DNA from: an uncultured Bacteroidota bacterium
Lineage (GTDB): Bacteria; Bacteroidota; Bacteroidia; Chitinophagales; UBA8649
Reading direction: 5' to 3'
Length of the DNA: 33,734 nucleotides
Assembly (NCBI GenBank): GCA_937139485.1
Contig: CAKZQD010000240.1
Span: 1-33,734, forward strand
Both the position numbers and the translations under genes were made by a program. The notes beneath the pieces were generated by a model. It saw only the letters and a program-made list of their open reading frames with translations, was not told the DNA's origin and made no database searches. Shown here one piece after another: positions 14,998-22,531 of this stretch. Positions within the stretch are counted from its first letter, which is position 1. Every line of letters starts with the position of its first letter.

Positions 14998-16243
14998 AAA
15001 CACCTTGGCTTTTGCTCAAGAAATGGATAAAAACGATAGCCTAAAACACTTTCGTGATAAATATTATATGCCACAAGTAAATGGAAAAGATGCTATTTAT
15101 TTTACTGGAAATTCTTTGGGTTTACAACCAAAAACCACAAAAGATTATATCAATCAAGAGCTTGAAGATTGGAAAAATTTTGGTGTAGAAGGTCATTTTG
15201 AAGGCAAAAATCCTTGGGTTGGTTATCATCATTTTGTAGAAAAACAAACGGCAGAATTGGTTGGTGCATCTTCGGTAGATGAAGTGGTTGTAATGAATAC
15301 ACTTACAGTAAATTTAAATTTATTGATGGTTTCGTTTTACCGACCAACAAAAAAACGATACAAAATTATAATGGAAGCAGACGCTTTTCCGTCAGATCAT
15401 TATGCTATGCAACAGCAGGCACGTTTTCACGGTTTTGAACCAGAAGACGCTATTGTACAATTATACCCAAGAGCAGGCGAACACACTTTGAGAACAGAAG
15501 ACATTATTGCCAAAATAGAATTTTGTGGCGATGAATTGGCACTGGTTATGTTAGGTGGTGTAAACTACTATACTGGTCAGTTTTTTGACTTAGAAAACAT
15601 CACAGACGCAGGGCATTCTGTAGGTGCTACTGTAGGTTTTGACCTAGCGCACGCAGCAGGAAATGTTGAGCTAAAACTGCACGACTGGGGCGTAGATTTC
15701 GCTACTTGGTGTTCTTACAAATATTTAAACTCAAGTCCTGGAGGAATTTCAGGTGTATTTATTCACGAAAAATATGCAAATAGTCCAGAAATGCCAAGAT
15801 TTGCAGGTTGGTGGGGAAGCGATGAAAAAGAACGTTTCTTGATGGACAAAAATTTTGTACCACAAAAAGGCGCTGCAGGTTGGCAAATGAGTAATGCACC
15901 AATACTTGCTATGTCTGCTCATTGGGCAGCACTTGAAATATTTATGGAAGCAGGAATGAAAAACCTAAGAGCAAAAAGTGTTCAATTGACCAATTATTTA
16001 GAATGGTTGATAAACGAAAGTGGCGATTTAGGTATAGAAATTATTACTCCAAAAACAGAAAAGGATAGAGGCTGCCAGTTATCGCTTTTGACGAAAGAAA
16101 ACGGAAAGGAATTATTTAAAAAACTACAAGATGCTGGAGTTATAGCAGATTGGCGCGAACCGAATGTAATTAGAATTGCACCAGTTCCTATGTATAATAC
16201 TTTTGAAGATTGTTACCGATTTGTGGAGGTATTGAATAGGTAG
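14981..16243 (+). CDS. kynU: Kynureninase
   Basis: Kynureninase is a PLP-dependent hydrolase that splits 3-hydroxykynurenine (or kynurenine) into 3-hydroxyanthranilate (or anthranilate) and alanine. The 420 residues match the family. The cofactor lysine is Lys247 in WCSYKYLNSSPGG, with DLAHAAGN (Asp221, His224) binding the PLP ring and FTGNSLGLQP near the N-terminus. The tail VIADWREPNVIRIAPVPMYN is also characteristic. The product is the substrate of NbaC two genes upstream. Kynurenine monooxygenase and tryptophan dioxygenase genes are not in the window. The alanine released could feed Ald (7667-8872), although that gene is not linked by operon. Confidence 0.96.
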   Translation: MTTNFKNTLAFAQEMDKNDSLKHFRDKYYMPQVNGKDAIYFTGNSLGLQPKTTKDYINQELEDWKNFGVEGHFEGKNPWVGYHHFVEKQTAELVGASSVDEVVVMNTLTVNLNLLMVSFYRPTKKRYKIIMEADAFPSDHYAMQQQARFHGFEPEDAIVQLYPRAGEHTLRTEDIIAKIEFCGDELALVMLGGVNYYTGQFFDLENITDAGHSVGATVGFDLAHAAGNVELKLHDWGVDFATWCSYKYLNSSPGGISGVFIHEKYANSPEMPRFAGWWGSDEKERFLMDKNFVPQKGAAGWQMSNAPILAMSAHWAALEIFMEAGMKNLRAKSVQLTNYLEWLINESGDLGIEIITPKTEKDRGCQLSLLTKENGKELFKKLQDAGVIADWREPNVIRIAPVPMYNTFEDCYRFVEVLNR

Positions 16244-16544
16244 GTTTTAACTATAAAAGGCAATTAAGTTTCATCTGTAACAGTTACTTGCACTGCTTTT
16301 ATTGGAGACGGATTACAAATCCTGAAGAAAGATGTCACGCTTTGAAAAAGCGCGCCATAAAAATAACTAGATTTTAGTGATATTTTGAAATCACAATTTG
16401 TGATGTCAAAATAAGTAATGAAATTTATTTATCTGGAGGTGCTAGCTCTGGTCAAGACTTCTTTGTAAATGTAAGACAAGATATTTCAAAACTTATAAAA
16501 GATATTTAAGAGTTAAAAATAGCATTTGAATTTTAAAAATAACA
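16244..16544. other. Gap of about 300 bp with a possible gene remnant
   Basis: Most of this gap shows nothing. From 16381 to 16509 (+) an open frame without a start codon reads like protein (EIYLSGGASSGQDFFVN, then VRQDISKLIKDI) and ends in TAA. It is preceded directly by TAG and TGA in the same frame. It may be the tail of a decayed gene, but 42 codons are too few to be sure and no family is recognised. No hairpin terminator for kynU was found. Confidence 0.3.
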
Positions 16545-17009
16545 CTACCACTCCAAAAATGGCTTCTCTACCAAACAAGCGTTTTGGTATCTAAAATCAT
16601 AAGAAACTTCTTCGCCAAGCCAATTTGGGTTTTCAAAAACTTCATCTTCCGAACTAAGTTCTATTTCTGCCACTATTAAACCTTTATTGTCTCCTTCAAA
16701 AACATCTATTTCCCAAACGTGACTTGCTATTTTTACTTCAAAACGTGTTTTTTCTATAATAGAATTTTTACAAAGTTTCAATAAAGAAATAGCATCTTCA
16801 AAAGGAATTTCATATTCAAATTCTGCTCTTGAAATACCTTCCAGTTTCCCTTTTACGGTTATGAAAGCTTTGTCGTTTTTTGTTCTTATTCTTGTGGTAA
16901 GGTCTTTGCTGCTATGCAAATAGCCTTGTTTTATAGCATATTCTTTATAAATATTGCTTTGCCAATCTGCACTTGAAACCAAAAACTTTCTTTCTATTTC
17001 TTTACTCAT
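16545..17009 (-). CDS. CYTH-domain (triphosphate tunnel) protein
   Basis: The 154-residue protein starts MSKEIERKFLV, carrying the ExExK signature (Glu4, Glu6, Lys8) that binds the triphosphate and metal ion in CYTH proteins. Further tunnel residues are visible in TTRIRTKNDKAFITVKGK and EVKIASHVWEIDVFEGDNKG, followed by LIVAEIELSSEDE. Small bacterial CYTH proteins of this length have been shown to be inorganic triphosphatases; adenylate cyclase and thiamin-triphosphatase activities occur elsewhere in the superfamily. Tripolyphosphatase is therefore only the likeliest activity. Its start overlaps the end of the thioesterase gene by 8 bp, so the two are one operon. Confidence 0.88.
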   Translation of the reverse strand: MSKEIERKFLVSSADWQSNIYKEYAIKQGYLHSSKDLTTRIRTKNDKAFITVKGKLEGISRAEFEYEIPFEDAISLLKLCKNSIIEKTRFEVKIASHVWEIDVFEGDNKGLIVAEIELSSEDEVFENPNWLGEEVSYDFRYQNACLVEKPFLEW

Positions 17010-17559
17010 TGTCTAAGAAATCAATTTTAGTGTTTTGCGTTTGCAATACTTCCAAGTGTTCTTCAATTACAAAATGTTTTGAATGAAAATTTTTGTCTCT
17101 CGTTTTAGCTTGTTCTTTTCTTCGTACACTTCTAGCAAAAAGGCGTACATCGTTTTCAGATTCTAAAATAATGCCTGGAACTACAGCTTTGTTTCCGTCT
17201 TTATCTTTAGCTACCATGGTAAAATAAGACGAATTGCTATGTTTTACGGTTTTGGTTTGTATATTTTCAGATTCAACTCTTACACCTACTACCATAGAAG
17301 AATTTCCGGTATAATTTATAGATGCTTTTAAGGTAACTAATTCTCCAACTTCAATAGGATTTAGAAAGTTGACTTTATTTACAGATGCAGTTACACAGTA
17401 ATATTCCGAGTGCTTAGAAGCACAAGCAAATGCTATTTGATCCATTAAATTTAGGATATAACCACCATGTATTTTTCCACTAAAATTAGAATGAGATGGC
17501 AACATTAATTGCGTCATTTCAAGCTGAGAATCTCTTTTTCGCTTAAACTTTATTTCCAT
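17002..17559 (-). CDS. Acyl-CoA thioesterase (hotdog fold)
   Basis: The 185-residue protein resembles the YciA/BACH family that hydrolyses acyl-CoA thioesters in the cytoplasm. The signature MLPSHSNFSGKIHGGYILNL, then MDQIAFACASKHS, contains the HGG turn and the catalytic Asp on the central hotdog helix. The segment VTASVNKVNFLNPIEVGE is the second conserved block. The last 60 residues are basic and extended. It is the first gene of a two-gene operon with the CYTH protein (8-bp overlap). Chain-length preference cannot be read from the sequence. Confidence 0.9.
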   Translation of the reverse strand: MEIKFKRKRDSQLEMTQLMLPSHSNFSGKIHGGYILNLMDQIAFACASKHSEYYCVTASVNKVNFLNPIEVGELVTLKASINYTGNSSMVVGVRVESENIQTKTVKHSNSSYFTMVAKDKDGNKAVVPGIILESENDVRLFARSVRRKEQAKTRDKNFHSKHFVIEEHLEVLQTQNTKIDFLDNE

Positions 17560-17580
17560 CTACTTTAAATATATTTTATA

Positions 17581-17716
17581 ATTATTCATATTTTGTTCTT
17601 ATTTTTTTTACAAAAATTCGCCATTGCAATAAACGTATTGAAGGAGTAATATCTCCATTCAACTTTTGTAAAAAAGAGTTTTTTGCAATGACGAAATAGA
17701 TGTTTTTATGAATAAT
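17581..17716. repeat. Palindromic REP-like element with CATTGC arms
   Basis: A perfect 10-bp terminal inversion (ATTATTCATA at 17581-17590, TATGAATAAT at 17707-17716) surrounds an 18-bp pair: TTCGCCATTGCAATAAAC at 17617-17634 and, as reverse complement of 17678-17695, TTCGTCATTGCAAAAAAC. The centre (17638-17661) is another small hairpin with GGAG and CTCC arms. The sequence resembles the widespread TCGTCATTGCGA-type dispersed palindromes. It fills most of the 278-bp gap between the thioesterase gene and the 17838-18266 gene. It is different in sequence from the element at 9234-9360. Confidence 0.65.
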
Positions 17717-17837
17717 TTAATATTTTTTTTGCTTGGCTATATTTTTAAAATACAACTGGTTTTTAGTTGTTTTGTTTCTTATAAATCAATAACAAATTGA
17801 AAATTACAAAACGCAAACCTGAAAAGAATAATTTTAA

Positions 17838-18266
17838 TTATTCATCATCATCGCCACTAAATTGTCCCCAAATAAGAAAACCTGCAATAATTAGTAACAA
17901 AACTTTTCCGCCTACTTTTTTCCAAATTGAAAGTGGATTTCCTGAAGAAATTTCAACATTGTGAACTGTTTTTAATTCTTCTATATCTGCTTCTTCTAGG
18001 TCGTAGTAAGTATCTTCTGCTTCATTTGTTAAAACATAAACGCCTTCAGTATTCCAAATAGGTATCCAAACTACACCATATTCTTTATACATATAACCAA
18101 GGTTAAGTTTTTTACCATCTTCTCCTATTAAGTTTTCAGATTCAGGTAATTCTTCAACAGTATGTATTTCATCGCAAGGAAAACATACAGGAATTGGAAT
18201 GCCTCTTTTAGCCATTGCATTTGAAAAAAGACCTACTGTAAGTAATAATGTAAAAAGTGTTTTCAT
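17838..18266 (-). CDS. Hypothetical envelope protein with C-terminal membrane helix
   Basis: The 142-residue product has a signal peptide (MKTLFTLLLTVGLFSNAMA), a mature N-terminus with a CFPC pair (IPIPVCFPCDEIHT), an acidic middle region (about residues 30-110) and a hydrophobic helix at about 118-136 (VLLLIIAGFLIWG). It ends with an acidic tail, GDDDE. This layout suggests an inner-membrane protein with a periplasmic domain. The CxxC could bind metal or form a disulfide. I recognise no family. It stands alone between the palindromic element and the TonB receptor gene on the same strand. Confidence 0.65.
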   Translation of the reverse strand: MKTLFTLLLTVGLFSNAMAKRGIPIPVCFPCDEIHTVEELPESENLIGEDGKKLNLGYMYKEYGVVWIPIWNTEGVYVLTNEAEDTYYDLEEADIEELKTVHNVEISSGNPLSIWKKVGGKVLLLIIAGFLIWGQFSGDDDE

Positions 18267-18359
18267 AAACTAATAATTTTTTATTGTGAAATTAAATTTT
18301 TCCAAATGTACACTTTAATTAATAAAAAATAAATGTAAGCATTCAAAATAAGGATTAGC

Positions 18360-21149
18360 TTAAAACTTTAGATTAATTGTTCCTTCAAAAGTTGTTCCTG
18401 CTTGAGGGTAAAAATAAGGTGTGTCGTAAAATACATAACCGTTTGCGCTATATTTTACATTTAAAATGTTATTCGCTTTTATAATTAGCTGAATTTCTCT
18501 CATAAATTTAGGATAAATAGAGTAACTAAGCCTTGCATCGTTTAAAAAATATGGTGTTAAAATTTTGTCTTTACTGTTTGTATTGTCTAAAAATTGTTCA
18601 CTTACATATTTGTTTATTAAAGCAATTTCGAAACCTTTAAATGGCTTTGAATATAATGTAAAATTACCTACAATAGTTGGTGCATAAGCTATTTTAGTTT
18701 TATCATGTGTTTCTTCAAGTCCTAGGTAGTTTGTAAAAGTAAAAGATTCTATCTCATTTAAACTAAAAGCTCCTGCACCTGCAAAGCCTAAATATTTGAA
18801 AGGCTCATAAGCTACTTCTACTTCAAGACCTGTTCGGAAACTATTTTCAACATTTGCTCTTACAGCAGAACCAACATCATTAAGCTCTCCAGTAAGCACT
18901 AGTTGGTTTTTGTATTTCATATAAAATGCATTTACTGCATAGCTAAGTTTTTTACTTTTATGTCTAAATCCTAGTTCAAAGTCCATCATGTTTTCTGCTA
19001 ATGGTTCTTTGTCATTGTCTATAAAATCATTTCTTGTAGGTTCTCTATTTGCCATGGCAAAAGATGCATATAACTGACTATTTAGTTTTTTACCTAACAA
19101 TAATGTAAGACCTGCTTTAGGATTTACAAAATTAAAGTCTGCATCTTCAAAAAGTCTTTGTTGGTCGTTGTCTACTCCGTCTGCAGAATATGCAACATTT
19201 CTATACTGTATGTCAGCAAATGCTACCAATCGTTTAATAATTTTATATTCTGCTTTTAAAAAAGTATTAAAATCTGTTTTTAAAGCATCATTAAAATAGT
19301 ACAGCTCATCTTTTTTTATGTTTTGAGCATCTTTTGCCCAAATTATTTCACCAAAATGGTCTCCATCATATTGATTCCAGCCTCCGCCTAAAGTTGTATT
19401 TAATTTACCTCTTTTATAATTTACAGAAAAAATAGTTCCAAAAAAATCATTGTCTAGCCATCTTCTTCTTATTAAATCTGTATTGTTTGAAGCACTTATA
19501 AGTCCATAGTCTATTAAATCTTGACCTACTTTATATTGTTCAAAATAGCCTTTTCCTTTAGTGTAGTGAAAACCTAAATTTGCATCTATATATTTACCAA
19601 ATTCGTGAGAAAGCGAAAGCTGATAGTTGTCTTGATTGTAGTTATCTATTTCGTTGTCGTAAGGCGTAATTGTACTTACGTAGTCTGTTCCTGCGCTGTT
19701 AAAAGTTCTATTTGTTTGTAGTGTTTGATAATCTATTCCATTCCAAGCTTGATAAGTTTTTTCGTTTCCAGAAAAGAAATTAAATCTTATCATAGAGTTT
19801 TTATTGTAGTAAGTTCCTGTAAGTGCATAGCCAAACATTTTAGCAGAAGCTCTGTCTATATAACCATCTGTAGCTAAATGCGAAAATCTTCCATCGAAAG
19901 AAAAATGATTAAATAATTCTCCTGTTCCTACTTTAATAGTGTTTTTAAAAGTATTAAATGTTCCAAAGCCATTATTAAATTCGGCATAAGCTTTTTTACG
20001 AATTTTATTGGTATTTATATTTACCGAAGCACCAAAAGCACCAGCACCATTGGTAGATGTTCCTATTCCTCTTTGTATTTGAATGTCTTCTATAGAAGAT
20101 GCTAAATCTGGTGTGTTTACTAAAAATACACCTTGAGATTCTGCATCATTTACAGGAAAACCATTGAGTGTAAAGTTGATTCTAGTCATATCAGAACCTC
20201 TTATTCTCATAGCGGTATAACCTACGCCGTTTCCTCCATCAGAACTTGCTACTACAGATGGTGTTAATTCTAATAAATATGGTAAATCTTTGCCAATATT
20301 ATTAATTTCTAGATCTTCTTTGTCTACTTTTTTGAAAGTTGTTGGTGTAGTTTCGCCAGCTCTTGTTCTACTTATTACAACAGTTTCTGCTGTTAATTCT
20401 GTAATGTCAGTTTCTTCTTTTTGCTTTTTACTCATAAAAACATCTAATACCAAATCTTCAAATACCGGTATTATATCAGATTCTGTTTGGTATCCGTTTG
20501 CTTTTATTTGAACAGTATAACTATCTTTTTTATAAACTTCTAAATAAAATGTACCATCAACTCCTGTTGTAAATTTTCTTTTCAATTCTTTGATAAATAC
20601 ACTTACATCTGCCAAAGGCGTTTTAGTAATTTTATCTCTCACGGTACCAGATAAACTTATGGCAAGTTTTTCTTCTACTTTTTTAACTTTTGGAGTAGTA
20701 GCAGTAGTGTTTGTTTTAGAATTATTTCTTGAGCTTTTATCTTTAATAGTTTTTGCAGAAATGTAAGGTGCTTCTTTTGCTTTGTTACGATCTATATATT
20801 TTTCTTCTGTTTTTTTTGCTTTTGCAGTAAAACCAGGGTCTTCTGTTCCTGCATTGGAAGTAAGCATTACCTGAAGTGCTATGCTTTCATTTAGCATAAG
20901 GGTTTCAAGTAAAGATTTATAGCCGTTTTTAGAAACTTCAATATCATAAACGCCGCTTTCTTTTAAAACTACGGTAAAAAAGCCATCTTCATCTGTAATC
21001 ATAGTATTGTCAGATCCATTTACGGTAACAATAGCTTTAGATAAAGGTACTTTGTTAAAAACATCAATTACAGTACCACTTAGCCTTATTTGGCTAAAAA
21101 GTAAAATGCTACTGAAAATTAAAATGCTTGATAATAGAAATTTCTTCAT
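18360..21149 (-). CDS. TonB-dependent outer-membrane receptor, probably for thiamin
   Basis: The 929-residue receptor has a signal peptide (cleavage after about residue 20, LFSQ) and then two carboxypeptidase-regulatory-like domains (about 21-95 and 166-242), joined by a Lys/Thr/Ser-rich linker. A TonB-box-like ETVVISRTR follows near 258, then the plug (about 265-385, with YTAMRIRGSDMTRINFTLNG and IEDIQIQRGIGTSTNGAGAF) and a C-terminal barrel ending in FEGTINLKF. Receptors of this class take up scarce large nutrients using TonB energy. The TPP riboswitch in its leader is the reason for proposing thiamin or a thiamin precursor as ligand; the protein alone would not tell. A duplicated regulatory-like domain is unusual. 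Confidence 0.92.
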   Translation of the reverse strand: MKKFLLSSILIFSSILLFSQIRLSGTVIDVFNKVPLSKAIVTVNGSDNTMITDEDGFFTVVLKESGVYDIEVSKNGYKSLLETLMLNESIALQVMLTSNAGTEDPGFTAKAKKTEEKYIDRNKAKEAPYISAKTIKDKSSRNNSKTNTTATTPKVKKVEEKLAISLSGTVRDKITKTPLADVSVFIKELKRKFTTGVDGTFYLEVYKKDSYTVQIKANGYQTESDIIPVFEDLVLDVFMSKKQKEETDITELTAETVVISRTRAGETTPTTFKKVDKEDLEINNIGKDLPYLLELTPSVVASSDGGNGVGYTAMRIRGSDMTRINFTLNGFPVNDAESQGVFLVNTPDLASSIEDIQIQRGIGTSTNGAGAFGASVNINTNKIRKKAYAEFNNGFGTFNTFKNTIKVGTGELFNHFSFDGRFSHLATDGYIDRASAKMFGYALTGTYYNKNSMIRFNFFSGNEKTYQAWNGIDYQTLQTNRTFNSAGTDYVSTITPYDNEIDNYNQDNYQLSLSHEFGKYIDANLGFHYTKGKGYFEQYKVGQDLIDYGLISASNNTDLIRRRWLDNDFFGTIFSVNYKRGKLNTTLGGGWNQYDGDHFGEIIWAKDAQNIKKDELYYFNDALKTDFNTFLKAEYKIIKRLVAFADIQYRNVAYSADGVDNDQQRLFEDADFNFVNPKAGLTLLLGKKLNSQLYASFAMANREPTRNDFIDNDKEPLAENMMDFELGFRHKSKKLSYAVNAFYMKYKNQLVLTGELNDVGSAVRANVENSFRTGLEVEVAYEPFKYLGFAGAGAFSLNEIESFTFTNYLGLEETHDKTKIAYAPTIVGNFTLYSKPFKGFEIALINKYVSEQFLDNTNSKDKILTPYFLNDARLSYSIYPKFMREIQLIIKANNILNVKYSANGYVFYDTPYFYPQAGTTFEGTINLKF

Positions 21150-21200
21150 TATAATATTTTTTTTATTTTTAAGTAAAAATGAAGGCTGTGACAGTATAAC

Positions 21201-21281
21201 TTTCTTCCCTACGTAGGTTTTAACCTAATCAGGTAAAAAGGGTATAATCTCATTCCATTTAAGGAAACCCCCAGAAACGGT
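21201..21281 (-). promoter_or_regulatory. TPP (THI-box) riboswitch in the TonB receptor leader
   Basis: On the minus strand the conserved THI-box blocks appear in the right order: TTTCTGGGGG (P1 and start), ATGAGA (21248-21253, consensus CTGAGA), ACCC, ACCTGATTAGGTT (21222-21234, consensus ACCTGATCTGG) and ACGTAGGGA (21206-21214, consensus GCGTAGGGA), closing with AGAAA, which pairs with the initial TTTCT. A promoter box sits just upstream and the receptor ATG about 52 bp downstream. When TPP is bound, such elements lower expression. The expression platform is not resolved; no clear terminator with a U-run was seen, so control of translation is possible. Confidence 0.9.
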
Positions 21282-21290
21282 GCAAATATA
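21282..21290 (-). promoter_or_regulatory. Promoter -7 box (TATATTTGC) for the riboswitch/TonB receptor transcript
   Basis: It matches TAnnTTTGC exactly on the minus strand and lies directly before the first riboswitch helix, so transcription would start at or just inside the THI box. A TTTG about 22 bp further upstream could be the -33 element. Confidence 0.6.
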
Positions 21291-21321
21291 AATATAAAAT
21301 TATAAGCCCTAGCAAATTATT

Positions 21322-22368
21322 TCAAATAACTTCTAGGCTTTTAATGTATATATCTTCCAAGTTGTTATTTAGCATCATTTTTATAAGCTCGCCCATAGAT
21401 TTTGCCATTAAATAGTTTGAATTATTTTCTTTTTCTGCTATTTCTGCTTTCAAAGCTTTAAAATGTTTCATTGTAGAAACTTTATTTTTTTCTAAAATAG
21501 ATAGCAGTCTTGTAAGTTGCTTTTTTTCATTTTTTACTCTTCGGGCTATAAATGCACGTTCTTCACGTTTATATTGTTCTACAGATTCTGCTGTAAGGCA
21601 TTCCATTCCCATTTTTACAAAGTCTAGATTTTCTTTGAAATAATGTGGAAAGTAAAAACTTCGTCTACCTTCATAACTTTGTTGATCAAAATCTATAGAA
21701 CGTATTCTATATTGATATTGATCAAAATCTGGTGTTACAGTTACTACATAGTTGTAAGAACGCATATCGCCAAGTAGTCTTAAATAGCAGCGTTCATTAA
21801 ATTTCACAAACTCTTTTGCAAGTCTTACTTTATTTATAGTGTCATTTTTTAAATTATTTTCTATGTATTGGTCACCCGGTATGCCTACTATATGTTCTTC
21901 TACCAAAGTGTCTTTGTGAATAATATAGTTTATTTTGTTTGGAGATAAAATGTGTTCTAATTCTAAACCATAAACTCTAGAAGCATCTGCTTGTTTTATA
22001 TAAAAATAGTCGTAATTATCGTTTATGGTGTTCAATATTTTTATTCTAAAAGGTTTAGAATTTCCAAATGTGCAATAATCAATTTTATCTATTTTAAGGT
22101 GTTGTATTGCTTTTGTGCCTCCGTCAGATTGCAATTTTGCATAAATATGTTTAAGCGATTTGTTAAGAAACTCCATGTGAGATTGTGAGTAAATTACAGT
22201 TTCCCAAAGTGTATCTTTACCTGCCGAATCATACACGGCAAAGCTTTGTTCAAAATGAAGTAAATCTTGATATTGTACATCTATGGCAACTTCTCTAGAA
22301 TAATCTATTAAGTATTTATAAAGTTTTTTGCTTACTTTGTATGCAGGTTTTTTTAATTGGTAAGACAC
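21322..22368 (-). CDS. Conserved hypothetical with kinase-like catalytic motifs
   Basis: The 348-residue cytoplasmic protein has no signal peptide. Read against the aminoglycoside-phosphotransferase/choline-kinase pattern it has FYIKQ (Lys125, like the ATP-binding lysine), LELEH (Glu136/138, like the helix C acid), TLVEEHIVGIPG (hinge-like, 154-165), LLGDMRSYNYVV (Asp201 and Asn206, spacing as in HGDxxxxN) and IRSIDFDQ (Asp226/228, like the metal-binding DFG/IDFD). The C-terminal 100 residues are basic, helical and coiled-coil-like. To my recollection this family is well conserved in Bacteroidota but unnamed. The kinase fold is inferred from motif order alone; the substrate is unknown. It sits upstream of the riboswitch on the same strand. 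Confidence 0.75.
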   Translation of the reverse strand: MSYQLKKPAYKVSKKLYKYLIDYSREVAIDVQYQDLLHFEQSFAVYDSAGKDTLWETVIYSQSHMEFLNKSLKHIYAKLQSDGGTKAIQHLKIDKIDYCTFGNSKPFRIKILNTINDNYDYFYIKQADASRVYGLELEHILSPNKINYIIHKDTLVEEHIVGIPGDQYIENNLKNDTINKVRLAKEFVKFNERCYLRLLGDMRSYNYVVTVTPDFDQYQYRIRSIDFDQQSYEGRRSFYFPHYFKENLDFVKMGMECLTAESVEQYKREERAFIARRVKNEKKQLTRLLSILEKNKVSTMKHFKALKAEIAEKENNSNYLMAKSMGELIKMMLNNNLEDIYIKSLEVI

Positions 22369-22375
22369 TTATTTT

Positions 22376-22403
22376 ATTTACGATATTTGAGTTACGATTT
22401 ACG
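22376..22403 (-). repeat. Four-unit heptad repeat (CGTAAAT on the coding strand) before the kinase-like gene
   Basis: The plus strand reads ATTTACG, ATATTTG, AGTTACG, ATTTACG. The block ends 7 bp before the start codon of the 21322-22368 gene, and matches the layout of the blocks at 2719-2746 and 13339-13366. Confidence 0.7.
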
Positions 22404-22508
22404 ACTTTTTTTTCTTTACATTTTTATCATAAAATTCAATTCAATAGCCAGTTCAAATTTTATTAATAAATTGTTAGTTTAAAAAGATTTAAAGTTACAG
22501 TAAAAAAT

Positions 22509-22517
22509 TAGCTTTGC
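22509..22517 (+). promoter_or_regulatory. Promoter -7 box (TAGCTTTGC) for the transketolase gene
   Basis: It matches TAnnTTTGC exactly, 14 bp before the ATG at 22532, implying a very short leader. No convincing -33 TTTG at the usual spacing was seen. Confidence 0.5.
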
Positions 22518-22531
22518 AAAAAACATAAAAC

